Shown piece by piece: positions 1 to 8,726 of a stretch of DNA of 64,000 nucleotides. Origin of the DNA: Paenibacillus sp. J5C2022. Lineage in GTDB: Bacteria > Bacillota > Bacilli > Paenibacillales > Paenibacillaceae. Location of the stretch: the NCBI RefSeq assembly GCF_025567625.1, contig NZ_JAOQJC010000004.1, forward strand, positions 1 through 64,000, given 5' to 3'. The position numbers and the translations under genes are program-made. Each line of letters starts with the position of its first letter. Positions within the stretch are counted from its first letter, which is position 1. The notes below the pieces were generated by a model, which did not search any database, was not told where the DNA came from, and saw only the letters and a program-made list of their open reading frames with translations.

Positions 1-345
1 GTGGCATACACTGAAGGTCTGAAATGATGCGTGCGAGCTGAATTAGTGCATGTGGCATACACTGGAGGTCTGAAATGATGCGTACACGACTAATTAGCGT
101 ATGCCGCATACACTGGGGCTCTGAAATGATGCGTGCGAGCTGAATTAGTGCATGTGGCATACACTGAAGGTCTGAAATGATGCGTGCGAGCTGGATTAGT
201 GCATGTGGCATACACTGAAGGTCTGAAATGATGCGTGCGAGCTGAATTAGTGCATGTGGCATACACTGGGGCTCTGAAATGATGCGTACACGCCGAATTA
301 GCGTATGCCGCATACATTGAAGCTCGGAAATGGTGCGTGCGCGCC
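1..345. repeat. 51-bp tandem repeat array, about 6.8 units, cut by window start
   Basis: Units begin at 1, 52, 103, 154, 205, 256 and 307 (last partial). Each starts with GTGGCATACACTG or GCCGCATACA and ends with TTAGTGCAT or TTAGCGTAT. Two flavours mix: one with GTGCGAGCTGAATTAG, one with GTACACG in the middle. Because 51 is a multiple of three, open frames run through the array, but their translations are only repeated peptides. It lies just past the 3' end of the AraC gene and probably continues left of the window. Confidence 0.9.
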
Positions 346-353
346 CCCTCCAC

Positions 354-1232
354 TTAGCCGCGCTCCCGGTAATCCCTCGGCGTAATGCCGCAATGCTTGC
401 GGAATATTTTGTTGAAGAAGCTAATATCGTTGAAGCCGGAGTCCAGCGCAATGTCGAGCACCTTGCGATTGGACTCTTTGAGCTGCGAGCACGCGTAGCG
501 GATCTGAACGGCATGCTTGTAGTCCAGCAGGCTGCTGCCGGTCGCTTCCTTGAATTTGGCTCGGAACGAGGATTCGCTCATGCCGCACATTCGGCTAACC
601 TGCGCAAGGCTGATCGGCTGCCGGAATTGCTGCTGAATCAAGTGACAGACCGAGCCAATCCAGTCATAGTCCGGCGACGCACTCTGCCCCTGCAGACGCT
701 CTGTCGGCAGATAACGGCTGAGCCAGACCATACATTCCATCCAGCGCGTCTTGACGATGAGCTGCCACCCCTCTCTCTCTTCCATATATTCATGATGAAT
801 TGTATCCAGATGCTGCCGAATGACGGCACGTTGCTCTTCCGTCAACGGCTGGAACGGGACGAACGATGCGTTGCTCCGCATGAAGGGAAGCAGGTAGAAA
901 AATCTAGCAAAGGCAGGTAGCTGCAACAACGTGCCCATCTCCGCCTGCAAAAAGCCGGAATCGAACAGCACATTGTATATCGTTGTCTCCTCTTGCGGTG
1001 ATCCCTCATAGCTGTGATAAACATTCGGCTCGACAATAAACACATCGCCCGCTTGCAGCGTATACCGCTGCCCTGCCATCTCGTGATGAGCGCTTCCGCT
1101 ATGGACGAACACCAATTCAATGAAATCATGCGTATGATGAGCAATCCGCTCATGATGACCAATGGTGTACTGTTCAATATGAAAAGGGAAAGTACTGCTT
1201 CGGAAATAATGTTCCTTCGAAATAACGGTCAT
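354..1232 (-). CDS. AraC family transcriptional regulator with cupin sensor domain
   Basis: A 292-residue one-component regulator, usual length for the family. Residues about 20-110 form a cupin-like sugar-sensing domain (HHERIAHHTHDFIELVFV, then AGDVFIVEPNVYHSY). Residues about 190-290 form the double helix-turn-helix, including LAQVSRMCGMSESSFRAKFK and the closing FFNKIFRKHCGITPRDYR. The ATG at 1232 has a GAGGTG ribosome site 8 bases upstream. It is transcribed away from the large surface protein gene at 1510, so it is a likely local regulator of that gene; that is inference. Ligand unknown. Confidence 0.93.
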   Translation of the reverse strand: MTVISKEHYFRSSTFPFHIEQYTIGHHERIAHHTHDFIELVFVHSGSAHHEMAGQRYTLQAGDVFIVEPNVYHSYEGSPQEETTIYNVLFDSGFLQAEMGTLLQLPAFARFFYLLPFMRSNASFVPFQPLTEEQRAVIRQHLDTIHHEYMEEREGWQLIVKTRWMECMVWLSRYLPTERLQGQSASPDYDWIGSVCHLIQQQFRQPISLAQVSRMCGMSESSFRAKFKEATGSSLLDYKHAVQIRYACSQLKESNRKVLDIALDSGFNDISFFNKIFRKHCGITPRDYRERG

Positions 1233-1340
1233 GTCCCTCTCACCTCATCCCTCAAGTCTCTCCCACATTATAATTCATGCTGTTAATAATTTCTTTAAGT
1301 TGCGAAAACATTGCGCTGACAAAAAAGCGGTACAGTAGTG

Positions 1341-1469
1341 CTGGGCATACCACCCAGTAAGGCCAGGGTATGAGACAGGGAGAAAACCCTTTTATGTATC
1401 AGATATGGAAGTGCTTTAGCGAGCGCATGCGGCTTCCGGATTTGATGCATAGAAGGGTTTATTTGTTTT
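1341..1469 (+). promoter_or_regulatory. Structured leader: H-type pseudoknot followed by long terminator-like hairpin
   Basis: CTGGG (1341-1345) pairs with CCCAG (1353-1357). The loop CATACC (1346-1351) can pair perfectly with GGTATG (1367-1372), giving a compact H-type pseudoknot. A 13-bp outer stem then joins 1384-1396 with 1448-1460 (AAACCCTTTTATG with CATAGAAGGGTTT, one G-U), enclosing a second stem GGAAG/CTTCC. The stem ends in ATTTGTTTT. A small alternative hairpin, GGG (1378-1380) with CCC (1387-1389), would compete with the long stem. The layout resembles a transcription-attenuating riboswitch ahead of the gene at 1510. It matched no riboswitch consensus I know. Confidence 0.5.
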
Positions 1470-1509
1470 GCCCGGCTCTTGCCCCGCCGAATACGGAGAG
1501 GGAAGGAAG

Positions 1510-4500
1510 ATGATCATGTTATCCCGATCAGCGTCAAGATGGTTATCGATTCTGCTGTGCGTTGTTGTTCTGTCAAGTCTTGTGCCGGCCTATCCGGCAT
1601 TTGCCGCGGAGGAAGACACTGTAGAGAAGGAAGCGGCATCCGTCCAGGGCTTTGAGATCAGCGAAGCCACGGAAGCCGGACGTCCAGTGCTGCAAGCGAA
1701 GAAAACGATTCATGCTCCTATCATTGACGGCAAGCTTGATGATAGCAACTGGAGCATAGCCGAGCCGCTGCCGGAGCTATTCGGCGAAGCGCCGTTCCCG
1801 GCTTCTGCATTCGGAATGCTGTGGGACAATCAATACCTGTATATCGGCATTCGAACCGAAGATCATACGCCGCTTCAGGATCAAGCGGGCTACTGGTTCG
1901 AGCAGGACGGCATGCATCTGTTCTTCGATCCGACGATGCATCGTTCTACTCCGTTCCAGCCGGAGGATATGCAAGCGGGCTTCTTGTTCCGCGCCGATTC
2001 GGCGACGCCCGAGTTCCACTTCGGCGCGGCGCTGAACAACCATGAGGGCAAGGACGACAAGGGCATAATGCGTGCGATGAACCAGACGGCAACGGGCTGG
2101 GAGCTGGAAGTCGCCATATCGTGGGACATGCTGCAGTTCGATCCCCAGCTCAGCAAGCAGCTTGGGTTCAACCTGGGCGTGACTGACCGGTACGGAGAGG
2201 ACAGCTCCATGCAGCGGACGGCTTATTGGAGCGCGTATGATTCCTCTTCCTTCTGGAATGATACGAGCGGATACGGGACGATCCAGCTGCAAGAGGACAT
2301 GCCCGTGATCGGTCCGATCAATCCCGTTCTGCTGGAAGAGAGCTTCGATGGCGTCTTGGAAGGCGCGCTGCCATACGGTTGGATTTCCGATGTCAATGCG
2401 GGAAGCCCGTCTTTCACCGTTACACAGAGCACGTACGGCGGAAGAATGAGCTTCGACGGCTCCTCCGCGGGCAAGCAAGGCAGGGTGACGGCTCCTGTGC
2501 AGTGGGACGACTATACGATTGAGGCTGACGTCCGCTTCGAGGCGGTACATAACTCCGGCAGATGGACGGCATTAATGTTCAGGGGAATTCCGGAGGGGAC
2601 GAATCCATACAACCAGATGGCGGTTCGCCAGAACGGTACGTATGAAGTCGCATACCGCAAGCCGGATAACGGCTGGTCTGTCATGGCGTCGGGCGTATGG
2701 CAGCCGCTGGCGCTGAACGAGGATTATCAGATGAAGGTGCGCGTCTACGGTGACAATGTGAAGGAATATTTGAAAGCCAAGGATGACCCTCAATATACGC
2801 TCGTATTGGATCAAAGCTTCCCAAGCGGGCTGCTGCAGCGCGGCAAAGTCGGGTTCCAGGCGGATCAGAGCAAGGTGTCCTTCGACAACTTGAAGGTGAC
2901 TCGTCTTGCTGCTGAGCGTCTCGATCTGATCATGCCTTCCGAGCTGGAGGCTCTGACCGGACCGGTGACGGTAACAGGCAGTGTGTATTACTCCGACGGC
3001 TTGACGGAAGCCATTCCGTTAAGCGGCCTGAAGCTGTATTCATCGGATGAATCCGTCATGAAGGTGATCGATGGCAATCTGTACCCGCTTAAAGCGGGCC
3101 AGGTTACAGTTAAGGCGATCTATGGCCGCGCCGAAGCGACCTACGAGATGACGGTGAAGCCATCGTCCACAGGGGCCAAGGTGGTCGAGCTTCGCCATGA
3201 GCAAGGGTATGTGCTGGCTACAGCGGGGACGCCGCTGAGCCTGGATAGTCTGACTTTCTTGACGGAGCTAAGCGATTTCACATCGGGAACGCTTCAAGGC
3301 GGCGCACTCGCTTGGCATGCTGAAGACAGCAAGGTTGTTATCGAAGACGGAAGCATGCATATCGAAGAGCAAGGGGTATATCGCTTAACGGCAGAGATCG
3401 ATGGCGTATCCGCAGAACTGCTCGTCGTTGCGAAGGATGCAGCGGACAGCGTATATACGCTGTATGAGCAAGATTTCGATTCTATTGCGGATGGCGATAT
3501 GCCTGACGGCTGGTCGCGAATCGAAGGGTCCACCGCCTCCAAGGCGGCCGTGCAAGGCGGCGCATTCCAGATCGACGCTTCGTCCGGTTCCGATAATCCG
3601 TCCCGTGTCTTGCTGCCGGAATATTTGGGCATGTTCGGCGATTATCGCATTGAAGCGGATGTCACTCATCTGAGCGCGAACGACAATGGCAGATGGCATT
3701 CCATCATGTATCGCGTTCAGAACGGCAATTATCCCTATTATCAAATGGCTGTACGCAAGGATGCATCTGCTGCGAATGGCGTCGAATTCGCGGAGCGCAC
3801 ACCGGCGAACGGATGGGCCGTCCATGACAAGGGCCCGTTCAGCGGAATGATCGAATCGGATCAAATGTATCGCTATACCGTCATTGCGCGAGGCAATCGG
3901 GTACAGGAGTGGATTAACGACGAGCTGATCATCGATACCGATGCCGCAGGCGGCTATCTTCAAGGCCTCATCGGCTTGCAGGCGAACGGAAGCAAAATGA
4001 AAGTGGATAATATACGGATTACGCTGCAGCAGGAGGAGCTGCCGCCGATGCCGGCCGACCGGTTCGCGAACGTCTATGAGCCGGATACGAAGATCGTTAT
4101 GGGACCGACGATTGCGACGGAGCTGACTAGAGAAGAGCAGCTTGCATCGCTGAGCGAGCCGCCGGCTCCGGCCACCGTGATCATTCATGTGAACGACGTG
4201 CTTGACGTTCTGTCTTCTGGGGATGGGAGCGTAATCGGGGAGCTGCCATCTGTGCTGCAGGCGATGGAAGGTCATATCATTCCCGCCTTCTATGTAACCG
4301 GCAGCGAGGCGGCAAGCGAGGTGGCAAAGTATGCGAAGGGACACGGCATCGAGGATGCGTTCATCGTCTCCTCGCAAGGCGAACTGATCCAACAAGCGAG
4401 AGAGATTGCGCCTATGCTGCGGGGTATCCTGGACTTTAGCGGTCAGCAGGCGGCAAGCGACGAGGAACTGCTGGACATTCGCCGCGAGACGACAATCAGC

Positions 4501-7062
4501 GGTTCCAAAATCGCGATTTTGTCTGAAGCGGCGGCAACGGAAGAGAATGTGGAATATTTGCAGCAGCGCGCCGTGGTCGTATGGACGAAGGCCGAAGCGG
4601 ATCAGGCCGGCCGCTCTGTAGCGCTTCATCATATAATCGCAACCGGAACGAACGGCATCGTGACCGACAGCCCCGATAAGGCGATCGCGGCTCTGGGCGT
4701 CTACAACCATGAGACGACGCTCGTTCGCAAGCCATACATTATCGGTCATCGCGGCATGCCGTCCAAGTCGCCGGAGAATACGATCGAGAGCAACCTGCTC
4801 GCTTATGAGAACGGGGCCGACTTTATCGAGAATGATATGTATGTGACGAAGGACGACCATCTGGTCATTGTCCATGATGGCGTACTGCAGAATACAACGA
4901 ACGGCAGCGGTCCGGTAGAGGACTTCACGCTGGAGGAGATCAAGCAGCTGAATGCCAACAAGCCTTATCCGGAAGGCTATCCGGACGTGAAGGTGCCGAC
5001 GCTGGACGAGCAGATCGAGCTGGCGCGCGAGAAGGGCATTATGGTGTATGCGGAGATCAAGACGGGAACACCGCGGGCGGTCGACGTACTCGTTAACCTC
5101 ATTAAGGAGAAGGACGCCGAAGAACTTATTAATGTGATGGCATTCCATACGTCGCAGTTGAAGCTGTTCGCCGAGCAGATGCCGGGCATGCCGGTAGGGC
5201 TGCTTGTGGGCAGCGGTCCCGACACCGACGCCAATGTGAACAAGGCGCTGCGCGACACGCTGCGCACGACGCAGACATTGAACGCGACTTATAACGCCGG
5301 CTACTACGGCATGGGACAAGCCTATCTGGAAGCGGCCAAGCATCGGGGCATTATCGTCTCACCTTGGACGATCAACAATCTGGCGGATTATAAGACGTTC
5401 TTCATGCGCGGGATATACGGCATTACGACGGATTATGCCTACTACTCGGCTGATTGGAATATCTCGCTGGAACCTGAACAGGAGCAGTACACACTGGAGA
5501 AGGGCGAGAGCGTCACCTTGACGGCACGGGCCGAGACATACGACCGCACCGTTCACGAGGTCGTTCCAGATATCATATGGCTGCAAGGAGAAGAGCTGTT
5601 GGATACGGACGGAGCTGCTCTGACAGCGAAGTCGGCCGGAACGGCCTATGCTATGCTCCGTTATACGAGTTATCTGGATGATGCGAATGCTTATGACCTG
5701 TATACCAAGCCGATTGCGATTGAAGTGACAGGAAGCAGCGATGGCGATGGTGACGGAAATGGCGATGGTGATGGCGACGGAGACGGAGACGGAAATGGCG
5801 ATGGCGATGGCGACGGAGACTCCGATACGGGAACTGGCACAGGTACAGACGGGGCGGACCCTTGCAGCGACAGCTCACGGGAAGCCGGAAGCCATGTTGT
5901 TGTAGCCGATGGCCAGCTGGCTTGCTCGGCACATATTCAAGAAGCATTCAACTCCTCGTCCAGTGTTACAGTTCAATTCGAAGGCGACAGCTTGTCGGTG
6001 AAGGCCGATGCATGGCCGGAGGAAGCGCGCTCGGAGAACGGCATGTTTATCGCCCGGAATGAGGTGGCCGCATACCGCTTCCCTGCGGCTGCATGGCAGC
6101 CGGAGCTATGGGCGAATCTGCTCGGCAGCACAGGCAATGGAGACGATCTGACACTCCGCTTCACGATGAAGAAGCTGGAAGGTCAGGAGGCGCAGAACGT
6201 CAAGGATGCCGTGAAGGCTTCCGGCGGCAATCTGGTTCATGCCGCCATTCAATTCGAAGTCGAAGTTGTCGACAGTGAAGGCAATACGGCAGCCGTACCG
6301 TTCGGCACCTCTTATGTCGTGAGAGAGATCGGACTGGATGGCAAGTACAATGCAAGTCAATTGACGGCGCTGCAATATATGGAGGATACGCAGCAACTGC
6401 AATTCGTGCCTGCGCAATTCCGATACGAGAACGGCAAGACGATTGCTCTGGTGAAGCGGAACGGCAACAGCGTCTATGTGCTGGCCGCATATGACAAGAG
6501 CTTCGATGATATACAGGGGCATTGGGCGAAGCGGGAAATCGAGCTGCTGGCGAACAAGGGATTGATTCATGGCATGAACGAGAACAGCTTCGCACCAGAC
6601 CGCAGCGTTACTCGCGCCGAGTTCGCATCCATGCTGGTTCGCGCACTGGGATTGATACCGGCTGAAGCGGGAGCAAGCTTCGCCGACGTATCGGCATCGG
6701 CATGGTATGCCAGCGACGTATCGGCGGCGGTTAACGCGGGATTGATCCTCGGCTATGCCGACGGTTCGTTCCGTCCAGAAGCATCCATTAATCGGGAGGA
6801 GCAGATCGCGATGATCGTGCGCGCCTTGCAATATGCGGGGACGGATATCTCTGTAACTTCCGACGCTGAGCAGCAGCGCATACTGGACGCATTCCAGGAT
6901 CAATCTGACATTGTGTGGGCACAGAAGGAAGTAGCCGCTGCGGTAGCTGCAGGATTGATTAAAGGTGCCGGATCGGACATGCTTCAAGCGCAGAAGGATA
7001 CGACTCGCGCCGAGTCCGTCATGATGCTGAAGCGATTCCTGGACAAGGCAGAGTTTTTGTAA
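1510..7062 (+). CDS. SLH-anchored multidomain surface protein with glycerophosphodiester phosphodiesterase domain
   Basis: About 1850 residues, secreted. A signal peptide ends near PAYPAFA-AEED. In order: a CBM9/DOMON-like sandwich (about 60-265), a LamG-like domain (about 275-470), a bacterial Ig-like domain (about 475-560), a second LamG-like domain (about 650-850), and a GDPD TIM barrel (about 1075-1320). The barrel carries the hallmark HRG (His about 1080), ENTIESN and VHDG motifs expected of enzymes that cleave glycerophosphodiesters such as teichoic acid or phospholipid head groups. A Gly-Asp-Asn repeat linker (5740-5830) leads to three SLH domains (about 1660-1850) that bind cell-wall polymer. 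ATG 1510 is preceded by GGAGAGGG; ATG 1516 is an alternative. The substrate is unproven. Confidence 0.9.
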   Translation: MIMLSRSASRWLSILLCVVVLSSLVPAYPAFAAEEDTVEKEAASVQGFEISEATEAGRPVLQAKKTIHAPIIDGKLDDSNWSIAEPLPELFGEAPFPASAFGMLWDNQYLYIGIRTEDHTPLQDQAGYWFEQDGMHLFFDPTMHRSTPFQPEDMQAGFLFRADSATPEFHFGAALNNHEGKDDKGIMRAMNQTATGWELEVAISWDMLQFDPQLSKQLGFNLGVTDRYGEDSSMQRTAYWSAYDSSSFWNDTSGYGTIQLQEDMPVIGPINPVLLEESFDGVLEGALPYGWISDVNAGSPSFTVTQSTYGGRMSFDGSSAGKQGRVTAPVQWDDYTIEADVRFEAVHNSGRWTALMFRGIPEGTNPYNQMAVRQNGTYEVAYRKPDNGWSVMASGVWQPLALNEDYQMKVRVYGDNVKEYLKAKDDPQYTLVLDQSFPSGLLQRGKVGFQADQSKVSFDNLKVTRLAAERLDLIMPSELEALTGPVTVTGSVYYSDGLTEAIPLSGLKLYSSDESVMKVIDGNLYPLKAGQVTVKAIYGRAEATYEMTVKPSSTGAKVVELRHEQGYVLATAGTPLSLDSLTFLTELSDFTSGTLQGGALAWHAEDSKVVIEDGSMHIEEQGVYRLTAEIDGVSAELLVVAKDAADSVYTLYEQDFDSIADGDMPDGWSRIEGSTASKAAVQGGAFQIDASSGSDNPSRVLLPEYLGMFGDYRIEADVTHLSANDNGRWHSIMYRVQNGNYPYYQMAVRKDASAANGVEFAERTPANGWAVHDKGPFSGMIESDQMYRYTVIARGNRVQEWINDELIIDTDAAGGYLQGLIGLQANGSKMKVDNIRITLQQEELPPMPADRFANVYEPDTKIVMGPTIATELTREEQLASLSEPPAPATVIIHVNDVLDVLSSGDGSVIGELPSVLQAMEGHIIPAFYVTGSEAASEVAKYAKGHGIEDAFIVSSQGELIQQAREIAPMLRGILDFSGQQAASDEELLDIRRETTISGSKIAILSEAAATEENVEYLQQRAVVVWTKAEADQAGRSVALHHIIATGTNGIVTDSPDKAIAALGVYNHETTLVRKPYIIGHRGMPSKSPENTIESNLLAYENGADFIENDMYVTKDDHLVIVHDGVLQNTTNGSGPVEDFTLEEIKQLNANKPYPEGYPDVKVPTLDEQIELAREKGIMVYAEIKTGTPRAVDVLVNLIKEKDAEELINVMAFHTSQLKLFAEQMPGMPVGLLVGSGPDTDANVNKALRDTLRTTQTLNATYNAGYYGMGQAYLEAAKHRGIIVSPWTINNLADYKTFFMRGIYGITTDYAYYSADWNISLEPEQEQYTLEKGESVTLTARAETYDRTVHEVVPDIIWLQGEELLDTDGAALTAKSAGTAYAMLRYTSYLDDANAYDLYTKPIAIEVTGSSDGDGDGNGDGDGDGDGDGNGDGDGDGDSDTGTGTGTDGADPCSDSSREAGSHVVVADGQLACSAHIQEAFNSSSSVTVQFEGDSLSVKADAWPEEARSENGMFIARNEVAAYRFPAAAWQPELWANLLGSTGNGDDLTLRFTMKKLEGQEAQNVKDAVKASGGNLVHAAIQFEVEVVDSEGNTAAVPFGTSYVVREIGLDGKYNASQLTALQYMEDTQQLQFVPAQFRYENGKTIALVKRNGNSVYVLAAYDKSFDDIQGHWAKREIELLANKGLIHGMNENSFAPDRSVTRAEFASMLVRALGLIPAEAGASFADVSASAWYASDVSAAVNAGLILGYADGSFRPEASINREEQIAMIVRALQYAGTDISVTSDAEQQRILDAFQDQSDIVWAQKEVAAAVAAGLIKGAGSDMLQAQKDTTRAESVMMLKRFLDKAEFL

Positions 7063-7148
7063 GAGTAAGCAAGCAGAAGTGAAAGGGATATCCCGAAAGT
7101 CGGTTTGTCATTTTCCGGGATGCATCTGAGTGCGAATGTCTTCGAGAT

Positions 7149-7192
7149 AAAGGACCTTAGTCTCCAACTGGAAGTGGAGATTGAGGTCCTTT
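7149..7192 (+). terminator. Strong 18-bp hairpin after the SLH protein gene
   Basis: AAAGGACCTTAGTCTCCA pairs with TGGAGATTGAGGTCCTTT through an 8-base loop, with two G-U wobbles and no mismatch. No long T-run follows, so termination may be partial. It separates the SLH gene from the promoter at 7303. Confidence 0.6.
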
Positions 7193-7302
7193 CGTCTGCT
7201 TTCGGCATCCGTGAAACTTCGGCAAGCGGCAGCCCCTTCCTTATTGTTCACTGTCACTTCAACGGAGCAAAGGCGGATTGAACAGACAGAAAATATAACC
7301 TG

Positions 7303-7371
7303 TTGACAATTGAAAACGCTTCCCTTATGATGGATATCAAATAGATACAACATAGATCTATGTTAGATCTA
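7303..7371 (+). promoter_or_regulatory. SigA promoter with cre box and palindromic operators for the acid-sugar operon
   Basis: TTGACA (7303-7308), 17 bases, TATGAT (7326-7331) is a near-consensus SigA promoter. TTGAAAACGCTTCCC (7310-7324) in the spacer matches the CcpA cre consensus at every fixed position but the last. Just downstream lie the perfect palindrome AACATAGATCTATGTT (7349-7364) and a second core TAGATCTA (7364-7371). These are good candidates for the operator of the GntR regulator encoded at 10128. Expected effect: repression by CcpA when glucose is present and by GntR without inducer. Confidence 0.75.
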
Positions 7372-7442
7372 TAAAGTAAACGTAGATGTATGGAAGCTTA
7401 ATGAGCTAATTGGACATAAACAACAAGAGGAGGGAACGACAG

Positions 7443-8702
7443 TTGAGGGGTAATGAAGTGACAGCCACGTATCTCATAGAGACGCCGTATCCTCTGGAGA
7501 GAGCTGCTGCCATTATGGCAGGAGAGCAATCGACAGGAACCTTCATCGCAGTGCCGGGTGAAACAGATGAGTTGAAGGAGCTTCACGCAGCGAAGGTGCT
7601 TGCTATCGAACCGATAGAGGAATCGATTACGCCTACGCTGCCAGGCGTGTACCTGACGAAGGAGATGAACAACCCGGTCTACAGGAGAGCCATTGTGAAG
7701 ATTAGTTTTCCGTTTCATAATTTCGGTCTTTCTCTCCCTAATCTATTGTCGACGATAGCGGGGAACTTATACGAGCTTCGTGAATTTTCGGGATTAAGAT
7801 TGCTCGATATTGAGCTCCCGTCCGAATTCGCGACTCAGTATCCGGGTCCGAAATTCGGCATAGCGGGAACAAGAGAGCTTGCGGGAGTGCACGGCCGTCC
7901 GCTTATCGGTACCATCATCAAGCCGAGCATCGGCCTTCCTCTGGACGATTACGGTCCGCTGGTTCGGATGCTTGCGGAAGCGGGGCTTGATTTCATCAAG
8001 GATGATGAACTATGCGGGAATCCGCCGTATGCGCCTTTCGAGCAGCGGGTGAAAACCGTCATGACTGAAATCGAGAGAGTGGCAGACCGCACCGGCAAGA
8101 AGTTGATGTATGCCTTTAATATTACCGGCGACATCGATGAGATGAAGCGAAATCACGACATCGTCTATGAAGCGGGCGGCACTTGCGTGATGGTATGCGT
8201 GAACAGCGTTGGACTCGCTGGCGTATCGCATCTTCGGGGCTATACGGAGTTGCCTGTTCATGGTCACCGCACGCAGTGGGGAGCGATGTCGAGATGTCCG
8301 CTGCTGGGCATGAGCTTTACCGCTTATCAGAAGCTCTGCCGTTTAGCCGGCGTGGATCATCTGCATACGAACGGATTGAACAGCAAGTTCGCGGAAAGCA
8401 ACGATTCGGTCAGTCAATCGATTCGGGATTGCTTGCAGCCGATGTTCGGCGGATACGAGGCCATGCCGGTGCTCTCCTCGGCGCAATGGGCAGGCAGCGC
8501 GATACCGACTTATCAGTCTGTCGGCACATTGGATGTCATTCACCTTGCCGGCGGAGGGATATTGGCGCATCCCGACGGAGTTGCCGCAGGCGTCCGCAGC
8601 ATGCAGCTGGGATGGGAAGCGGCGGTGCAAGGCGTCGAGCTGGAGAAGTTTGCTGAATCACATCCGGAGCTTCAAGCCGCAATTCGCGTGTTTGGCGGCT
8701 AG
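7443..8702 (+). CDS. RuBisCO-like protein (RLP), probable acid-sugar phosphate decarboxylase or related enzyme
   Basis: A 419-residue RuBisCO large-chain homologue. The TTG at 7443 follows GAGGAGGG by 9 bases and gives the expected ATYLIETPYPLE N-terminus. Visible active-site motifs are GTIIKPSIG (Lys160), the metal and carbamate motif KDDE (Lys186, Asp188, Glu189), HGHR, GVDHLH, a loop-6-like NSKF, and GGGILAHP. The metal-binding and enolising groups are therefore kept, while flanking residues differ from true RuBisCO. RLPs next to DUF1537 kinases are known in D-apionate breakdown, where OiaX decarboxylates 3-oxo-isoapionate-4-phosphate and OiaT acts as transcarboxylase/hydrolase. This protein may do the same or act on a related sugar acid. 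First gene of the operon. Confidence 0.9.
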   Translation: MRGNEVTATYLIETPYPLERAAAIMAGEQSTGTFIAVPGETDELKELHAAKVLAIEPIEESITPTLPGVYLTKEMNNPVYRRAIVKISFPFHNFGLSLPNLLSTIAGNLYELREFSGLRLLDIELPSEFATQYPGPKFGIAGTRELAGVHGRPLIGTIIKPSIGLPLDDYGPLVRMLAEAGLDFIKDDELCGNPPYAPFEQRVKTVMTEIERVADRTGKKLMYAFNITGDIDEMKRNHDIVYEAGGTCVMVCVNSVGLAGVSHLRGYTELPVHGHRTQWGAMSRCPLLGMSFTAYQKLCRLAGVDHLHTNGLNSKFAESNDSVSQSIRDCLQPMFGGYEAMPVLSSAQWAGSAIPTYQSVGTLDVIHLAGGGILAHPDGVAAGVRSMQLGWEAAVQGVELEKFAESHPELQAAIRVFGG

Positions 8703-8726
8703 TAACATCTTGGAGGGAAGGGCATC

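Noticed and set aside
90-353. Minus-strand coding frame in the 51-bp repeat
   Set aside because: Repeat length is a multiple of three, so open frames arise automatically; the peptide is low complexity.
1341-1380. preQ1-I riboswitch
   Set aside because: The stem CTGGG/CCCAG is similar but the conserved loop residues and the A-rich 3' tail are missing.
3385-5343. 652-codon minus-strand open frame
   Set aside because: Lies entirely antisense to the SLH-GDPD gene, which has clear domains; composition is Arg/His/Leu-rich as expected of a shadow frame.
7443-8702. True carbon-fixing RuBisCO
   Set aside because: Operon context with a DUF1537 kinase and TRAP transporter and altered residues around the active site indicate an RLP; no phosphoribulokinase is present.
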